Shown here: piece by piece, positions 1 through 7,349 of the stretch
How the letters are laid out: each line of letters opens with the position of its first letter
Position numbering within the stretch: the stretch's first letter is position 1
DNA from: DAOQAK01 sp043801235
GTDB taxonomy: Bacteria > Bacteroidota > Bacteroidia > Bacteroidales > CG2-30-32-10
Assembly (NCBI GenBank): GCA_043801235.1
Contig: JAZDMF010000314.1
Coordinates: 1 to 29,471, forward strand
Reading direction: 5' to 3'
Length of the DNA: 29,471 bases
Made by a program: the position numbers and the translations under genes
The notes under the pieces: model-generated
Told to the model about the DNA's origin: nothing
Database searches by the model: none
What the model saw: the letters and a program-made list of their open reading frames with translations, nothing else

Positions 1-786
1 ACAGGAAGTATAACTCCTGAAAATTTTATAAAATATATCCATCCTCTTTCAAAGAAACTTTCTTACCTGATGATTTATTTCCAGGGTGAACCGTATATGA
101 ATAAAAACTTCTTTGATCTTGTGAAAATTTCAGTATCAAAAAAAATATATACTGCGACATCCACCAACGGACATTTTCTTGACAAAGAGAATGCACACAA
201 AACCGTACTTTCAGGCCTTGACCGCTTGATTATCTCTCTTGACGGAACCGACCAGGTGACATATTCTTCCTACAGAAAAAACGGAAATTTTGAATCAGTG
301 ATTGGAGGAATAAAAAATGTTGTTGAACGGAAGAAAAAACTGAAATCAAAAAAACCGTATATCATTTTACAATTTCTTGTTTTAAAAACGAATGAAGACA
401 AGATTGATGAAATCAGGCAACTGGCAAAGGATTTAGGAGTTGATGAACTTCAGTTTAAAACAGCGCAATTTTATGAATTTAAAAACGGAAATACGTTAAT
501 GCCTGAAAACGCAAAGTATTCACGATACAAAAAAAATCCGGAAGGAAAATATTTATTAAAAAAGAAAATAATAAACCGCTGCCTCAGAATGTGGCAATCG
601 CTGGTGATTACCTGGGACGGTAAAGTGGTTCCCTGCTGTTTCGATAAGGATGCAGAATATATTCTTGGCGACTTAAATAAAAATGCCTTCCCTGAAATTT
701 GGAAAGGCAATGCGTATAAAGAATTCCGTAAAAAATTATTACATCACAGAAAAGATATTCCTATTTGCTGCAATTGTACAGAATGA
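1..786 (+). CDS. Radical SAM/SPASM domain protein, 5' end missing
   Basis: The reading frame is open from base 1, so the start and the radical SAM CxxxCxxC cluster would lie before the window. What is visible (about 261 codons) is the later part of a radical SAM barrel (ISLDGTDQVTYSSYRKNG, where a substrate/SAM-binding strand is expected) followed by a SPASM-type C-terminal region. In that region a Cys precedes the TWDGKVVPCC motif, then comes LGDLNKNAFPEIW and a final PICCNC cysteine cluster. Those cysteines are expected to bind an auxiliary iron-sulfur cluster. SPASM proteins modify peptides, enzymes or sugars; the substrate cannot be read from this fragment. The stop TGA abuts the stop of frr on the other strand with no spacer. 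Family is fairly sure, function open. Confidence 0.85.
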   Translation, partial: TGSITPENFIKYIHPLSKKLSYLMIYFQGEPYMNKNFFDLVKISVSKKIYTATSTNGHFLDKENAHKTVLSGLDRLIISLDGTDQVTYSSYRKNGNFESVIGGIKNVVERKKKLKSKKPYIILQFLVLKTNEDKIDEIRQLAKDLGVDELQFKTAQFYEFKNGNTLMPENAKYSRYKKNPEGKYLLKKKIINRCLRMWQSLVITWDGKVVPCCFDKDAEYILGDLNKNAFPEIWKGNAYKEFRKKLLHHRKDIPICCNCTE

Positions 787-1350
787 TCAAACCGTCATTA
801 TATCTTTCTCTTTTGCTGCAATAATGTTGTCAACTTTCTTAATATGATCGTCGGTAAGTTTCTGGATATCGGTTTCGAGTTTTTTTATTTCATCTTCTGA
901 AACACTTTTCTTTTCAAGTGATTTTGCAGTTTCATTCGCTTCACGACGAATTCCGCGAATTACAACACGGGTACTTTCGGCTTCCGATTTTGCTTTTTTC
1001 ACGTAATCTTTCCTGCGTTCTTCCGTAAGGGGTGGGACAGGAATACGTATAACCATGCCGTCATTAATAGGATTAAAGCCAAGATTCGCTGCGAGTATTG
1101 CTTTTTCAATTGCCTGCAACGCGCTTTTATCCCAGGGCTGAATAAAAATAGTTTTCGGATCGGGAGCGCTTACGTTGGCCATCTGGTTCAGTGGCGTCAT
1201 GGTTCCGTAATAATCAACGCGCAAACCTTCCACCATCTGGGGGCTGGCTTTTCCCGCCCTGATTTTCTGCATTTCCTTTTCAAGATGCACGAGGGCTGTC
1301 TGCATGCCTTCTTTTGCAACATCAAGGCAAAATTGAGCTTCTTCTGACAT
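787..1350 (-). CDS. frr: Ribosome recycling factor
   Basis: This 187-residue protein has the usual length of RRF, which with EF-G splits post-termination ribosomes in the cytoplasm. Family hallmarks are visible: the N-terminal KIRAGKASPQMVEGLRVDYYG segment read in pieces (RAGKASP, then VDYYG), the domain II stretch with PLNQMANVSAPDPKTIFIQPWD, and the helical C-terminal segment LTEERRKDYVKKAKSEAE followed by RRxxN. It is the last gene of a minus-strand group pyrH, 2TM protein, frr. The pyrH-frr neighbourhood is widely conserved in bacteria, but here a small membrane protein gene and two noncoding repeats separate them. Stop codons of frr and the upstream plus-strand gene touch. Confidence 0.97.
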   Translation of the reverse strand: MSEEAQFCLDVAKEGMQTALVHLEKEMQKIRAGKASPQMVEGLRVDYYGTMTPLNQMANVSAPDPKTIFIQPWDKSALQAIEKAILAANLGFNPINDGMVIRIPVPPLTEERRKDYVKKAKSEAESTRVVIRGIRREANETAKSLEKKSVSEDEIKKLETDIQKLTDDHIKKVDNIIAAKEKDIMTV

Positions 1351-1381
1351 AAACGATGACTTTAGTAATTAACTTAATTAA

Positions 1382-1487
1382 CGATTTTGTTTGTTGTTCG
1401 TCGTTTGTCGTTATATTCTGTGATTTATAAATATTAAATTCTTATCCAACAACAAACAACAAACCACAAACCACGAACTACAAACTA
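1382..1487. repeat. Imperfect inverted repeat of the AACAAACCAC word family
   Basis: The left arm (1382-1412, T/G rich, TTTGTTTGTTGTTCGTCG) is roughly the reverse complement of the right arm (1447-1487, AACAACAAACAACAAACC then CACAAACCACGAACTAC). The space between is AT-rich. The element fills nearly all of the gap between the 2TM gene and frr and could fold as a hairpin in the transcript. It contains no reading frame. Confidence 0.7.
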
Positions 1488-1489
1488 TT

Positions 1490-1771
1490 TCACCTGATCT
1501 TCTTCTTCATCAGCCTCTCATATTCCTTTGCTGTAATCCTCTTCTTCCATTTGTATACGAAAAGATAATGAAGCAACAGTCCGAGCGCCCAGCCAAGCAT
1601 TGGGTAAACCGGCCACATGTGGCTGTATGCCCAGTCGTTTACATAACCAATGAAAGCCCATACCACCCACATAAATGCAATAACTATAAAATAAATTACC
1701 AGATGCATTTTAAAACCGGCCCTTTCCTGTGCCGATTTCCATATTTCCGGATCCTTAAACTGCTGTTCCAT
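1490..1771 (-). CDS. 2TM domain membrane protein
   Basis: A 93-residue protein with two predicted membrane helices (about residues 22-43 and 54-74), joined by a short loop with aromatic residues, and a basic C-terminus (KWKKRITAKEYERLMKKKIR). This matches the small 2TM domain family, common in Bacteroidota both as a free-standing protein and fused to LytTR regulators or histidine kinases. Its function is unknown. It sits between pyrH and frr on the same strand, about 250 bp downstream of pyrH, so it may be cotranscribed with them. No signal peptide or catalytic motif is visible. Confidence 0.8.
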   Translation of the reverse strand: MEQQFKDPEIWKSAQERAGFKMHLVIYFIVIAFMWVVWAFIGYVNDWAYSHMWPVYPMLGWALGLLLHYLFVYKWKKRITAKEYERLMKKKIR

Positions 1772-1861
1772 ACTTAATATCTTTTTAACTCATATAACGC
1801 AAATAAATTATTCGTTGAAAAAAGTTCCCGTCCGTACCGAGTGGTACAGTCAGGAGGGCAA

Positions 1862-1998
1862 AGTCCCAAATTTTAAATTCCAAGTTCCAAGTTCAAAGCA
1901 CTTCGCCTCTTGGTATCTGTCAGATCATTCTTCTTTTCCATTTTTTGAAATGAAATTTATTCTTTGGATTTGGGGTTTGGAATTTTAGGCTTGGGAAT
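1862..1998. repeat. TTTGGAATTTGGG-family inverted repeat
   Basis: The left arm (1862-1898: CCCAAATTTTAAATTCC, then AAGTTCCAAGTTC) is imperfectly complementary to the right arm (1962-1998: CTTTGGATTTGGGGTTTGG, then AATTTTAGGCTTGGG). The same words recur at 3060-3126, 3431-3496, 8073-8166 and near 25010. It lies between the pyrH stop and the 2TM start and has no coding potential. Confidence 0.7.
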
Positions 1999-2022
1999 TA
2001 TTTACAGTCTTTTTGTACAACA

Positions 2023-2727
2023 TCAGTTAATTATTGTTCCGACCTTCTTCCCTTCCACAACTTTTTTCAGATTGCCTTTACTGTTCATATCAAACACAAT
2101 TACGGGTAATTTATTTTCTTTGCATAATGTGAAAGCGGTAAGATCCATAACATTCAGTTGCTTTTCGTAAGCTTCACTGAAAGTAAGGCTGTCGTATTTT
2201 TTTGCATTTTTCACTTTTTCAGGGTTGGCGGTATAAACGCCATCGACGCGGGTACCTTTCAGTAACACATCAGCCTTTATCTCAACTGCCCGCAATGCAG
2301 CGGCTGTATCTGTTGTAAAAAAAGGATTTCCGGTGCCTCCGGCAATGATTGCCACCCTGCCTTTTTCCAATGCTTCAACAGCGCGTTTCCGGCTCATCTT
2401 TTTACAAACAGGATCTATTCCAATACCTGAAAACACCTCGCTTCCAATATTCATGTTTTCAAGGGCTGATTGTAATGCCATGCTGTTGATGACTGTTGCC
2501 ATCATTCCCATGTAATCGCCCTGAACCCTGTCGAAACCCTGTCCGGCGCCTTTCAGTCCCCTGAATATATTTCCCCCGCCTATCACCACTGCAACCTGAA
2601 CACCTGCAGCAATTACTTCGCTGATCTCACCGGCATATTCATTCAGCTGATGCGCATCAATACCATATTTCTCTTTGCCCGACAATGACTCGCCGCTGAG
2701 CTTTAATAAAATCCGTTTGTATTTCAT
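2023..2727 (-). CDS. pyrH: UMP kinase
   Basis: This 234-residue amino-acid-kinase-fold enzyme phosphorylates UMP to UDP in pyrimidine nucleotide synthesis (cytoplasmic, hexameric in the family). Motifs are in the right order and place: the phosphate-binding LLKLSGESLSG at the N-terminus, VVIGGGNIFRG, the UMP-binding GGTGNPFFTTDTAAALRA, and the ATP-site segment DGVYTANPEK. Length is normal. It is the first gene of the minus-strand group leading to the 2TM protein and frr. Three 21-bp tandem repeats lie 85-150 bp upstream of the start and may be regulatory. Confidence 0.97.
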   Translation of the reverse strand: MKYKRILLKLSGESLSGKEKYGIDAHQLNEYAGEISEVIAAGVQVAVVIGGGNIFRGLKGAGQGFDRVQGDYMGMMATVINSMALQSALENMNIGSEVFSGIGIDPVCKKMSRKRAVEALEKGRVAIIAGGTGNPFFTTDTAAALRAVEIKADVLLKGTRVDGVYTANPEKVKNAKKYDSLTFSEAYEKQLNVMDLTAFTLCKENKLPVIVFDMNSKGNLKKVVEGKKVGTIIN

Positions 2728-3551
2728 GACATATTATTTGGGTATAAAATTATAAAAAATATTGTAGAGAACCATTATATGGTTTTTTGTTTTTTAAAAT
2801 TCAATAGCGAAAGGTGTAACATATGCACGGGCAGGTTTAACATGCGTGTGGGAAGGTGTTAAAAGACAGTAATAGGAAAAACAGGGATAAGAAGGCAATA
2901 CTGGCAGGGAACTCGTCATGCCTTCGGCAGATAAATAGGGAGAAGAGCGCGAACTGTTTGGGTAATGCTAACCATCGGGGGGAATTTCACTGTCATTAAC
3001 ACTAAAAAACAAATCACAGATTACTAATAATATCAAAATTCTAAACTGTTTTGATCATTTGAATTTAGGAATTCGGATTTGATGTGCTTGGGATTTGGAA
3101 TTTGGAACTAGGGGCTTTGGATTTCCTATACAAGTGATGGGAAAAAGTTGGTGGTGATAAAATAAGAAATGAAAAATTGAAATTCATTGAGATCAGGAAA
3201 CTCATATAAACTATTTGTTATGTTTAACAATTTTTGATTTAAGATTTTTAACTATCGACTAAAGACCGCTAACCAAACCGGCTGACATAAACTATAGTCC
3301 ACATATTGATTGGCGATTAACGATCTGCGATTTTTGATTTTATATCCATTTTTCTTTACAAAAAATCACAGAGAACAGTGAAGGGAAGAAGATGATTGTT
3401 ATCAAATAGCAAATTGAAAATAGCAGATATCAAATTCAAAGTATTGCATACAAACCTTCTTGGGATTTGGAATTTGAGATTTGGGGCTTGGGATTTATTA
3501 ATACAAAATATGCAGGACAATGCCTTTTGCCATCTTACATAAATTTTTTTA
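2728..3551. other. Gene-free repeat-rich stretch
   Basis: No credible gene is visible in these 824 bp. The part near pyrH (2812-2874) holds a three-unit 21-bp tandem repeat. The rest is AT-rich, with degenerate repeat words: the TTTGGAATTTGGG family at 3060-3126 and 3431-3496, and GATTTTTGATTT/GATTAACGATCTGCG-type words at about 3225-3345. No tRNA, intrinsic terminator or known RNA family was recognised. Confidence 0.7.
2812..2874. repeat. Three 21-bp tandem repeats upstream of pyrH
   Basis: Units start at 2812, 2833 and 2854, an exact 21-bp period. Each begins AGGTGTAACAT, AGGTTTAACAT or AGGTGTTAAAA and the first two continue with TGCrCGGG-like or TGCGTGTGGG bases. Two helical turns per unit would place the boxes on one face of the DNA, as expected for a protein-binding array. 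The pyrH start is at 2727. Confidence 0.5.
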
Positions 3552-4460
3552 TCATTTCATTTCCGGACTGAACAAATCCATTTCAAGTATTTTTTTTCGC
3601 TTATTCGCCTTCTCCATTTTCCTGCGGAAAAGTCCTTTTTCGTGAACGTTTTTACGCTTGTTTTTATTGAATATATTGAATTTTAAAAACTTTTTTGTAT
3701 GTCCACCCCTGAATGAAGAAGTTTCTTTTTCCTTGTTGTTATTGAAAAAGAACAGGAATTTTTTCCGCAGCACTCTTTTCTTATTCGAATTGAAAGAGTA
3801 TGATCCTTTTGTTTTTTTTATTTTGTTGCCATAAGCCGAGGTTTCCCTTTCGCGCTTACTTTTTGTCCGGAAAAACAACCACTTTTTTTTCCCCACCACC
3901 ATTTTTTTCTTACTGCTGAAAATGTACGAACCATTGGTTTTGGTCTGGCCACGGTTAAATGATGATGAGGTTCTGTCGCGCTTTCCGGCCTTGCTGAAAA
4001 AAAAGAATCCTTTTTTCTGCGTTACCCTTTTTTTCTTGCTGTTGAATTTATTGGTTGAATTGACTTTGCTTTTCTTCGATCCCGAAAAGCTTTCCCTGTC
4101 TCTTTTGCTTAAGGCTGAAAAAATAAAAAATTTCTTTTTGCCGACAACCATTCTTTTGTTCTTGTTATACCTGTTGGTGCTGCCGAATCCTTTCCTCTTT
4201 GAATTAAAGGAAGTGATATCGTTTTCTTTAGAAAAAATTTTGACTCCTTTGTTTACAACAACACGTTTCTTGCTTTTACTGTAGCTGTATGATCCTTTGG
4301 TGCTTGTATTTTTTTTACTGTATGAATCCTTATTATAATTATTCTTTGTTTCCGACCTCCTGCCGCTGAACCTTTCTTTATGCACAGTGGTTTTATGGCT
4401 GCATGATGCAATCAGGACGAAAACCATGAAGCTCAATAATATCAATACTTTTCTGTTCAT
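3552..4460 (-). CDS. Basic repeat lipoprotein with six ~40-residue units
   Basis: Not recognised as any known family. A signal peptide ends in a lipobox (LIASC), so it should be a lipoprotein; I chose the ATG at 4460 (MNRKVLILL), two codons inside an alternative ATG at 4466. The mature part is extraordinarily rich in Lys, Arg, Ser, Asn and Phe. About six imperfect repeats of 38-42 residues can be aligned, with pattern GSYxF(N/S)xKKKRVV, two to four residues, KK, an aromatic run (FFFFS, FFIFS, WLFF), then KR(D/E)RE(T/S)S(S/A)F. Anchor aromatic residues are near 62, 100, 141, 183, 225 and 266, counted from the upstream ATG. It could bind nucleic acid, anionic polysaccharide or lipid A, or form a surface fibre; all of that is inference. 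It is transcribed alone, divergently from the S46 peptidase. Confidence 0.75.
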   Translation of the reverse strand: MNRKVLILLSFMVFVLIASCSHKTTVHKERFSGRRSETKNNYNKDSYSKKNTSTKGSYSYSKSKKRVVVNKGVKIFSKENDITSFNSKRKGFGSTNRYNKNKRMVVGKKKFFIFSALSKRDRESFSGSKKSKVNSTNKFNSKKKRVTQKKGFFFFSKAGKRDRTSSSFNRGQTKTNGSYIFSSKKKMVVGKKKWLFFRTKSKRERETSAYGNKIKKTKGSYSFNSNKKRVLRKKFLFFFNNNKEKETSSFRGGHTKKFLKFNIFNKNKRKNVHEKGLFRRKMEKANKRKKILEMDLFSPEMK

Positions 4461-4625
4461 AATCATGCCAGGGGTCTAATTCAGCAGTGCAATTTAACTT
4501 ATTTATCTATAAGTCGTTACGATAAGTCTAATTTTTCGTTTTAGATTATTATTATTCGCTAAAATGTTTTTTATTTGCACCCTGAATTATACTTATACGC
4601 ACAATCTTTAAAAAAAATTCCGGAA

Positions 4626-6818
4626 ATGTTGAAAAAAATTCTGTTTTTTATTGCAGTACTGGCAGGAATGACACATTTTAATGTCAGGGCTGATGAAGGA
4701 ATGTGGCTTCCTTTATTTATTGACCGCCTGAATTATGTTGATATGCAGAAAATGGGGCTGCAGCTTACTGCCGAAGAAATTTACAGTGTTAACCATTCGA
4801 GCCTTAAAGATGCAATTATACAGTTTGGCAACGGTTGCACCGGTGCTGTGATTTCGAAAGAAGGGCTGATAATAACCAATCATCATTGCGGTTACAGCGC
4901 CATCCAGGCCAACAGTACTGTTGAACACGATTATCTGACTAACGGTTTTTGGGCTCTTGATAAAAAAGATGAACTTCCCTACGATATGCTTACCGTTACT
5001 TTCCTGGTACGAATTGAAGATGTGACCCAGAAAATTCTTAGCAAAATTTCTGATACAATGACAGAAGTTCAGCGTACGGCTAAAATTGATGAGTTGATAA
5101 CAGCAATAAAAGCTGACGCAATAAAAGGTACCGACTACGAAGCTAGTGTGAAAAGCTTTTTTGACGGGAATGAATATTACCTTTTTGTTTATGAAATATA
5201 TGAAGATATACGCCTGGTGGGAGCCCCTCCGGAATCTATCGGAGGTTTTGGCGGCGATACCGATAACTGGACGTGGCCAAGGCATACAGGCGACTTCAGC
5301 ATTTTCAGGGTTTACACCGGACCTGACGGCAAACCCGCTTCTTATTCTAAGGATAACATTCCTTTAGTTCCAAAATATTCCTTACCCATTTCTGTCAGTG
5401 GTTATAAAACCAACGATTTTACAATGGTACTGGGCTATCCGGGCTCTACCGACCGCTTTCTTACATCGTACGGTGTGAAGCTGGCATTGGAACAGTCTAA
5501 TCCTTCCATAGTAAAAATCAGGGAAAAGAAACTGGCAATCATGAAGTCCGATATGGATGAAAGCGCTGAGGTGCGCATAAAATATGCCTCAAAATATGCA
5601 ACCACCGCTAACTACTGGAAGTTTTTCATTGGCCAGAGCAAAGGCCTGATAAGGCTTGACATTTACGATCAGAAAAAAACCATCGAAGAAACTTTCGAAA
5701 AATGGATTGCAACCAAGGAAGAATATAAAACCAAATATGGCGATGCCCTGATAAATATTGCGGGTGCATATACCGAATTATCGAAGTACACCAAAACCCG
5801 TTATTATTTTACCGAGGGATTGCTGCGGGGATGTGAAATTATTTCTTTCGCAGGAAAATTCGAAAGCCTGTACAATGAATACATCAAGGAAACACCGGAT
5901 ACTTCAAAGATAAGTAAAGCATTAAAGACCCTCAAAGCATATTCCGTTAAATTTTTTAAAGACTATAATGCTCCAACCGACCAGAAACTTATTGCAGCCA
6001 TGCTTGAACTTTTTTATAACGACGTAAGTTCGGATTTTCATCCCGATATTTTTCCTGTAATATCAAAAAAATACAAGAAAAATTTCGAAAAATATTCCAG
6101 CGAAATATTTGCAAAATCAATATTTACCAGTATTGATAAGGTAAATGCTTTTCTTGCAATGCCTGATAAAAAAACCCTGGCAAATGATATGGCATTTAAG
6201 CTCATGCTTTCCGTGATGAAAAAATACAAAGAGGTTGCTGCAAAAATTACCGAAGCCAATATCCTGCTGAGCAAAGGTAATCGCTCATTTATTGTGGGTT
6301 TACGTGAAATGTATCCTGATAAAAAATTCTATCCCAATGCTAATTCAACCATGCGTATGTCGTATGGAAAAGTTCTTGATTATTATCCCGCCGATGCCAT
6401 ACAGTATGGTTTCTTCACAACGCTTGACGGGGTTATGGAAAAAGAAGACAGCACGAATGTGGAATTTATTGTTCCGTCAAAACTTGAACAATTGTGGAAA
6501 AGCAAAGATTACGGTAAGTATGCCGATGCCGACGGGAAAATGCATGTATGCTTTCTTACCGATAACGATATAACGGGTGGAAATTCCGGGAGCCCCATAC
6601 TTGATGGCAAAGGACAACTTATCGGTCTTGCTTTCGATGGTAACTGGGAAGCCATGATAAATAATATAGCTTACGACCATGACCTGCAACGCACCATCAA
6701 TGTTGATATCCGTTATGTTTTATTTGTAATAGATAAATATGCGGGGGCAAGCAATCTTATTAAAGAAATGAATATTACCGATTCAAAGACTGCCGATACT
6801 AAAACCAAAACCAACTAA
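4626..6818 (+). CDS. S46 family dipeptidyl-peptidase (DPP7-like)
   Basis: A secreted serine exopeptidase of family S46, which removes dipeptides from peptide N-termini in the periplasm and supports peptide use in asaccharolytic Bacteroidota. I prefer the ATG at 4626 because it begins a clean signal peptide (MLKKILFF to NVRA, then DEGMWLP); an in-frame ATG at 4575 would add 17 residues. That gives 730 residues, normal for S46. From this start the triad is visible as His87 in TNHHCGYSAIQ, probably Asp223 in RHTGDFS, and Ser654 in GGNSGSP. Eighteen residues after the Ser there is Gly (FDGNWE). In DPP11 this place is Arg, so specificity is predicted to be DPP7-like (bulky or hydrophobic P1) and not Asp/Glu. 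A strong terminator follows. Confidence 0.93.
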   Translation: MLKKILFFIAVLAGMTHFNVRADEGMWLPLFIDRLNYVDMQKMGLQLTAEEIYSVNHSSLKDAIIQFGNGCTGAVISKEGLIITNHHCGYSAIQANSTVEHDYLTNGFWALDKKDELPYDMLTVTFLVRIEDVTQKILSKISDTMTEVQRTAKIDELITAIKADAIKGTDYEASVKSFFDGNEYYLFVYEIYEDIRLVGAPPESIGGFGGDTDNWTWPRHTGDFSIFRVYTGPDGKPASYSKDNIPLVPKYSLPISVSGYKTNDFTMVLGYPGSTDRFLTSYGVKLALEQSNPSIVKIREKKLAIMKSDMDESAEVRIKYASKYATTANYWKFFIGQSKGLIRLDIYDQKKTIEETFEKWIATKEEYKTKYGDALINIAGAYTELSKYTKTRYYFTEGLLRGCEIISFAGKFESLYNEYIKETPDTSKISKALKTLKAYSVKFFKDYNAPTDQKLIAAMLELFYNDVSSDFHPDIFPVISKKYKKNFEKYSSEIFAKSIFTSIDKVNAFLAMPDKKTLANDMAFKLMLSVMKKYKEVAAKITEANILLSKGNRSFIVGLREMYPDKKFYPNANSTMRMSYGKVLDYYPADAIQYGFFTTLDGVMEKEDSTNVEFIVPSKLEQLWKSKDYGKYADADGKMHVCFLTDNDITGGNSGSPILDGKGQLIGLAFDGNWEAMINNIAYDHDLQRTINVDIRYVLFVIDKYAGASNLIKEMNITDSKTADTKTKTN

Positions 6819-6836
6819 TAAATCCATTTTATTCGT

Positions 6837-6868
6837 AAAAGGAGACTGAAACCCTGTCTCCTTTTTTT
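6837..6868 (+). terminator. Intrinsic terminator after the S46 peptidase gene
   Basis: The stem AAAAGGAGAC / GTCTCCTTTT (6837-6846 with 6856-6865) has a 9-base loop and is followed by an unbroken T run to 6868. It lies 18 bases after the peptidase stop and before the DUF2231 gene, so it separates the two transcription units. Confidence 0.85.
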
Positions 6869-6888
6869 ATATATTTACAAGAAAAATT

Positions 6889-7323
6889 ATGTTCAGTTCC
6901 GCCCATTACCATCCTATGATGGTTCATTTCCCGATGGCACTTTTGGTGGTTGCATTCCTGGCCGATCTTACAGGTATTTTCATAAAAAAAGAAAACTGCC
7001 TTCATAAAGCAGGCCTGGTTCTTCAGATATTAGGAACGCTGGGTGTAATAGCAGCATTTGCTTCAGGAGACGAATTTACAAATTGGGAGTTATTTGCCGG
7101 TACGGTAAAAGATGCTTTCCTTCTGCATCAGAATGCGGCAATTCTGACTATATGGATTGCAACAGCAGCAGCAATATTTCGGGTAATTATTGTAATGATG
7201 AAAAAATTTCATGGTGTACTGAAATGGGTTTGCATTATTCTTTTATTTGCCAGTATGCTTGCAATATTACGAACAGGTTTTCTCGGCGGCAATCTGGTTA
7301 TAAATTTTTTAATGGGATTGTAA
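6889..7323 (+). CDS. DUF2231 membrane protein
   Basis: A 144-residue inner-membrane protein with four predicted helices (about 12-32, 41-60, 82-102, 110-128). The N-terminus HPMMVHFPMALLVVAFLADL carries the two His residues typical of DUF2231, and a third His follows at residue 80 (LLHQNAA). DUF2231 proteins often occur near cytochrome or redox genes and may bind haem or metal, but their function is not established. The next gene, a lipoprotein rubrerythrin, starts 26 bp later on the same strand. The two are probably one transcript, which points to a shared redox role at the membrane. Confidence 0.82.
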   Translation: MFSSAHYHPMMVHFPMALLVVAFLADLTGIFIKKENCLHKAGLVLQILGTLGVIAAFASGDEFTNWELFAGTVKDAFLLHQNAAILTIWIATAAAIFRVIIVMMKKFHGVLKWVCIILLFASMLAILRTGFLGGNLVINFLMGL

Positions 7324-7349
7324 CTAATGTATAACTAAATAAACGGTTC

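Noticed and set aside
3922..4284. 120-residue plus-strand reading frame rich in Leu and Phe
   Set aside because: It is the shadow of the Lys-rich repeat lipoprotein on the minus strand; the minus-strand frame has a lipobox signal and regular repeats.
4713..5285. 190-residue minus-strand reading frame
   Set aside because: Antisense to the conserved S46 catalytic domain; no recognisable protein.
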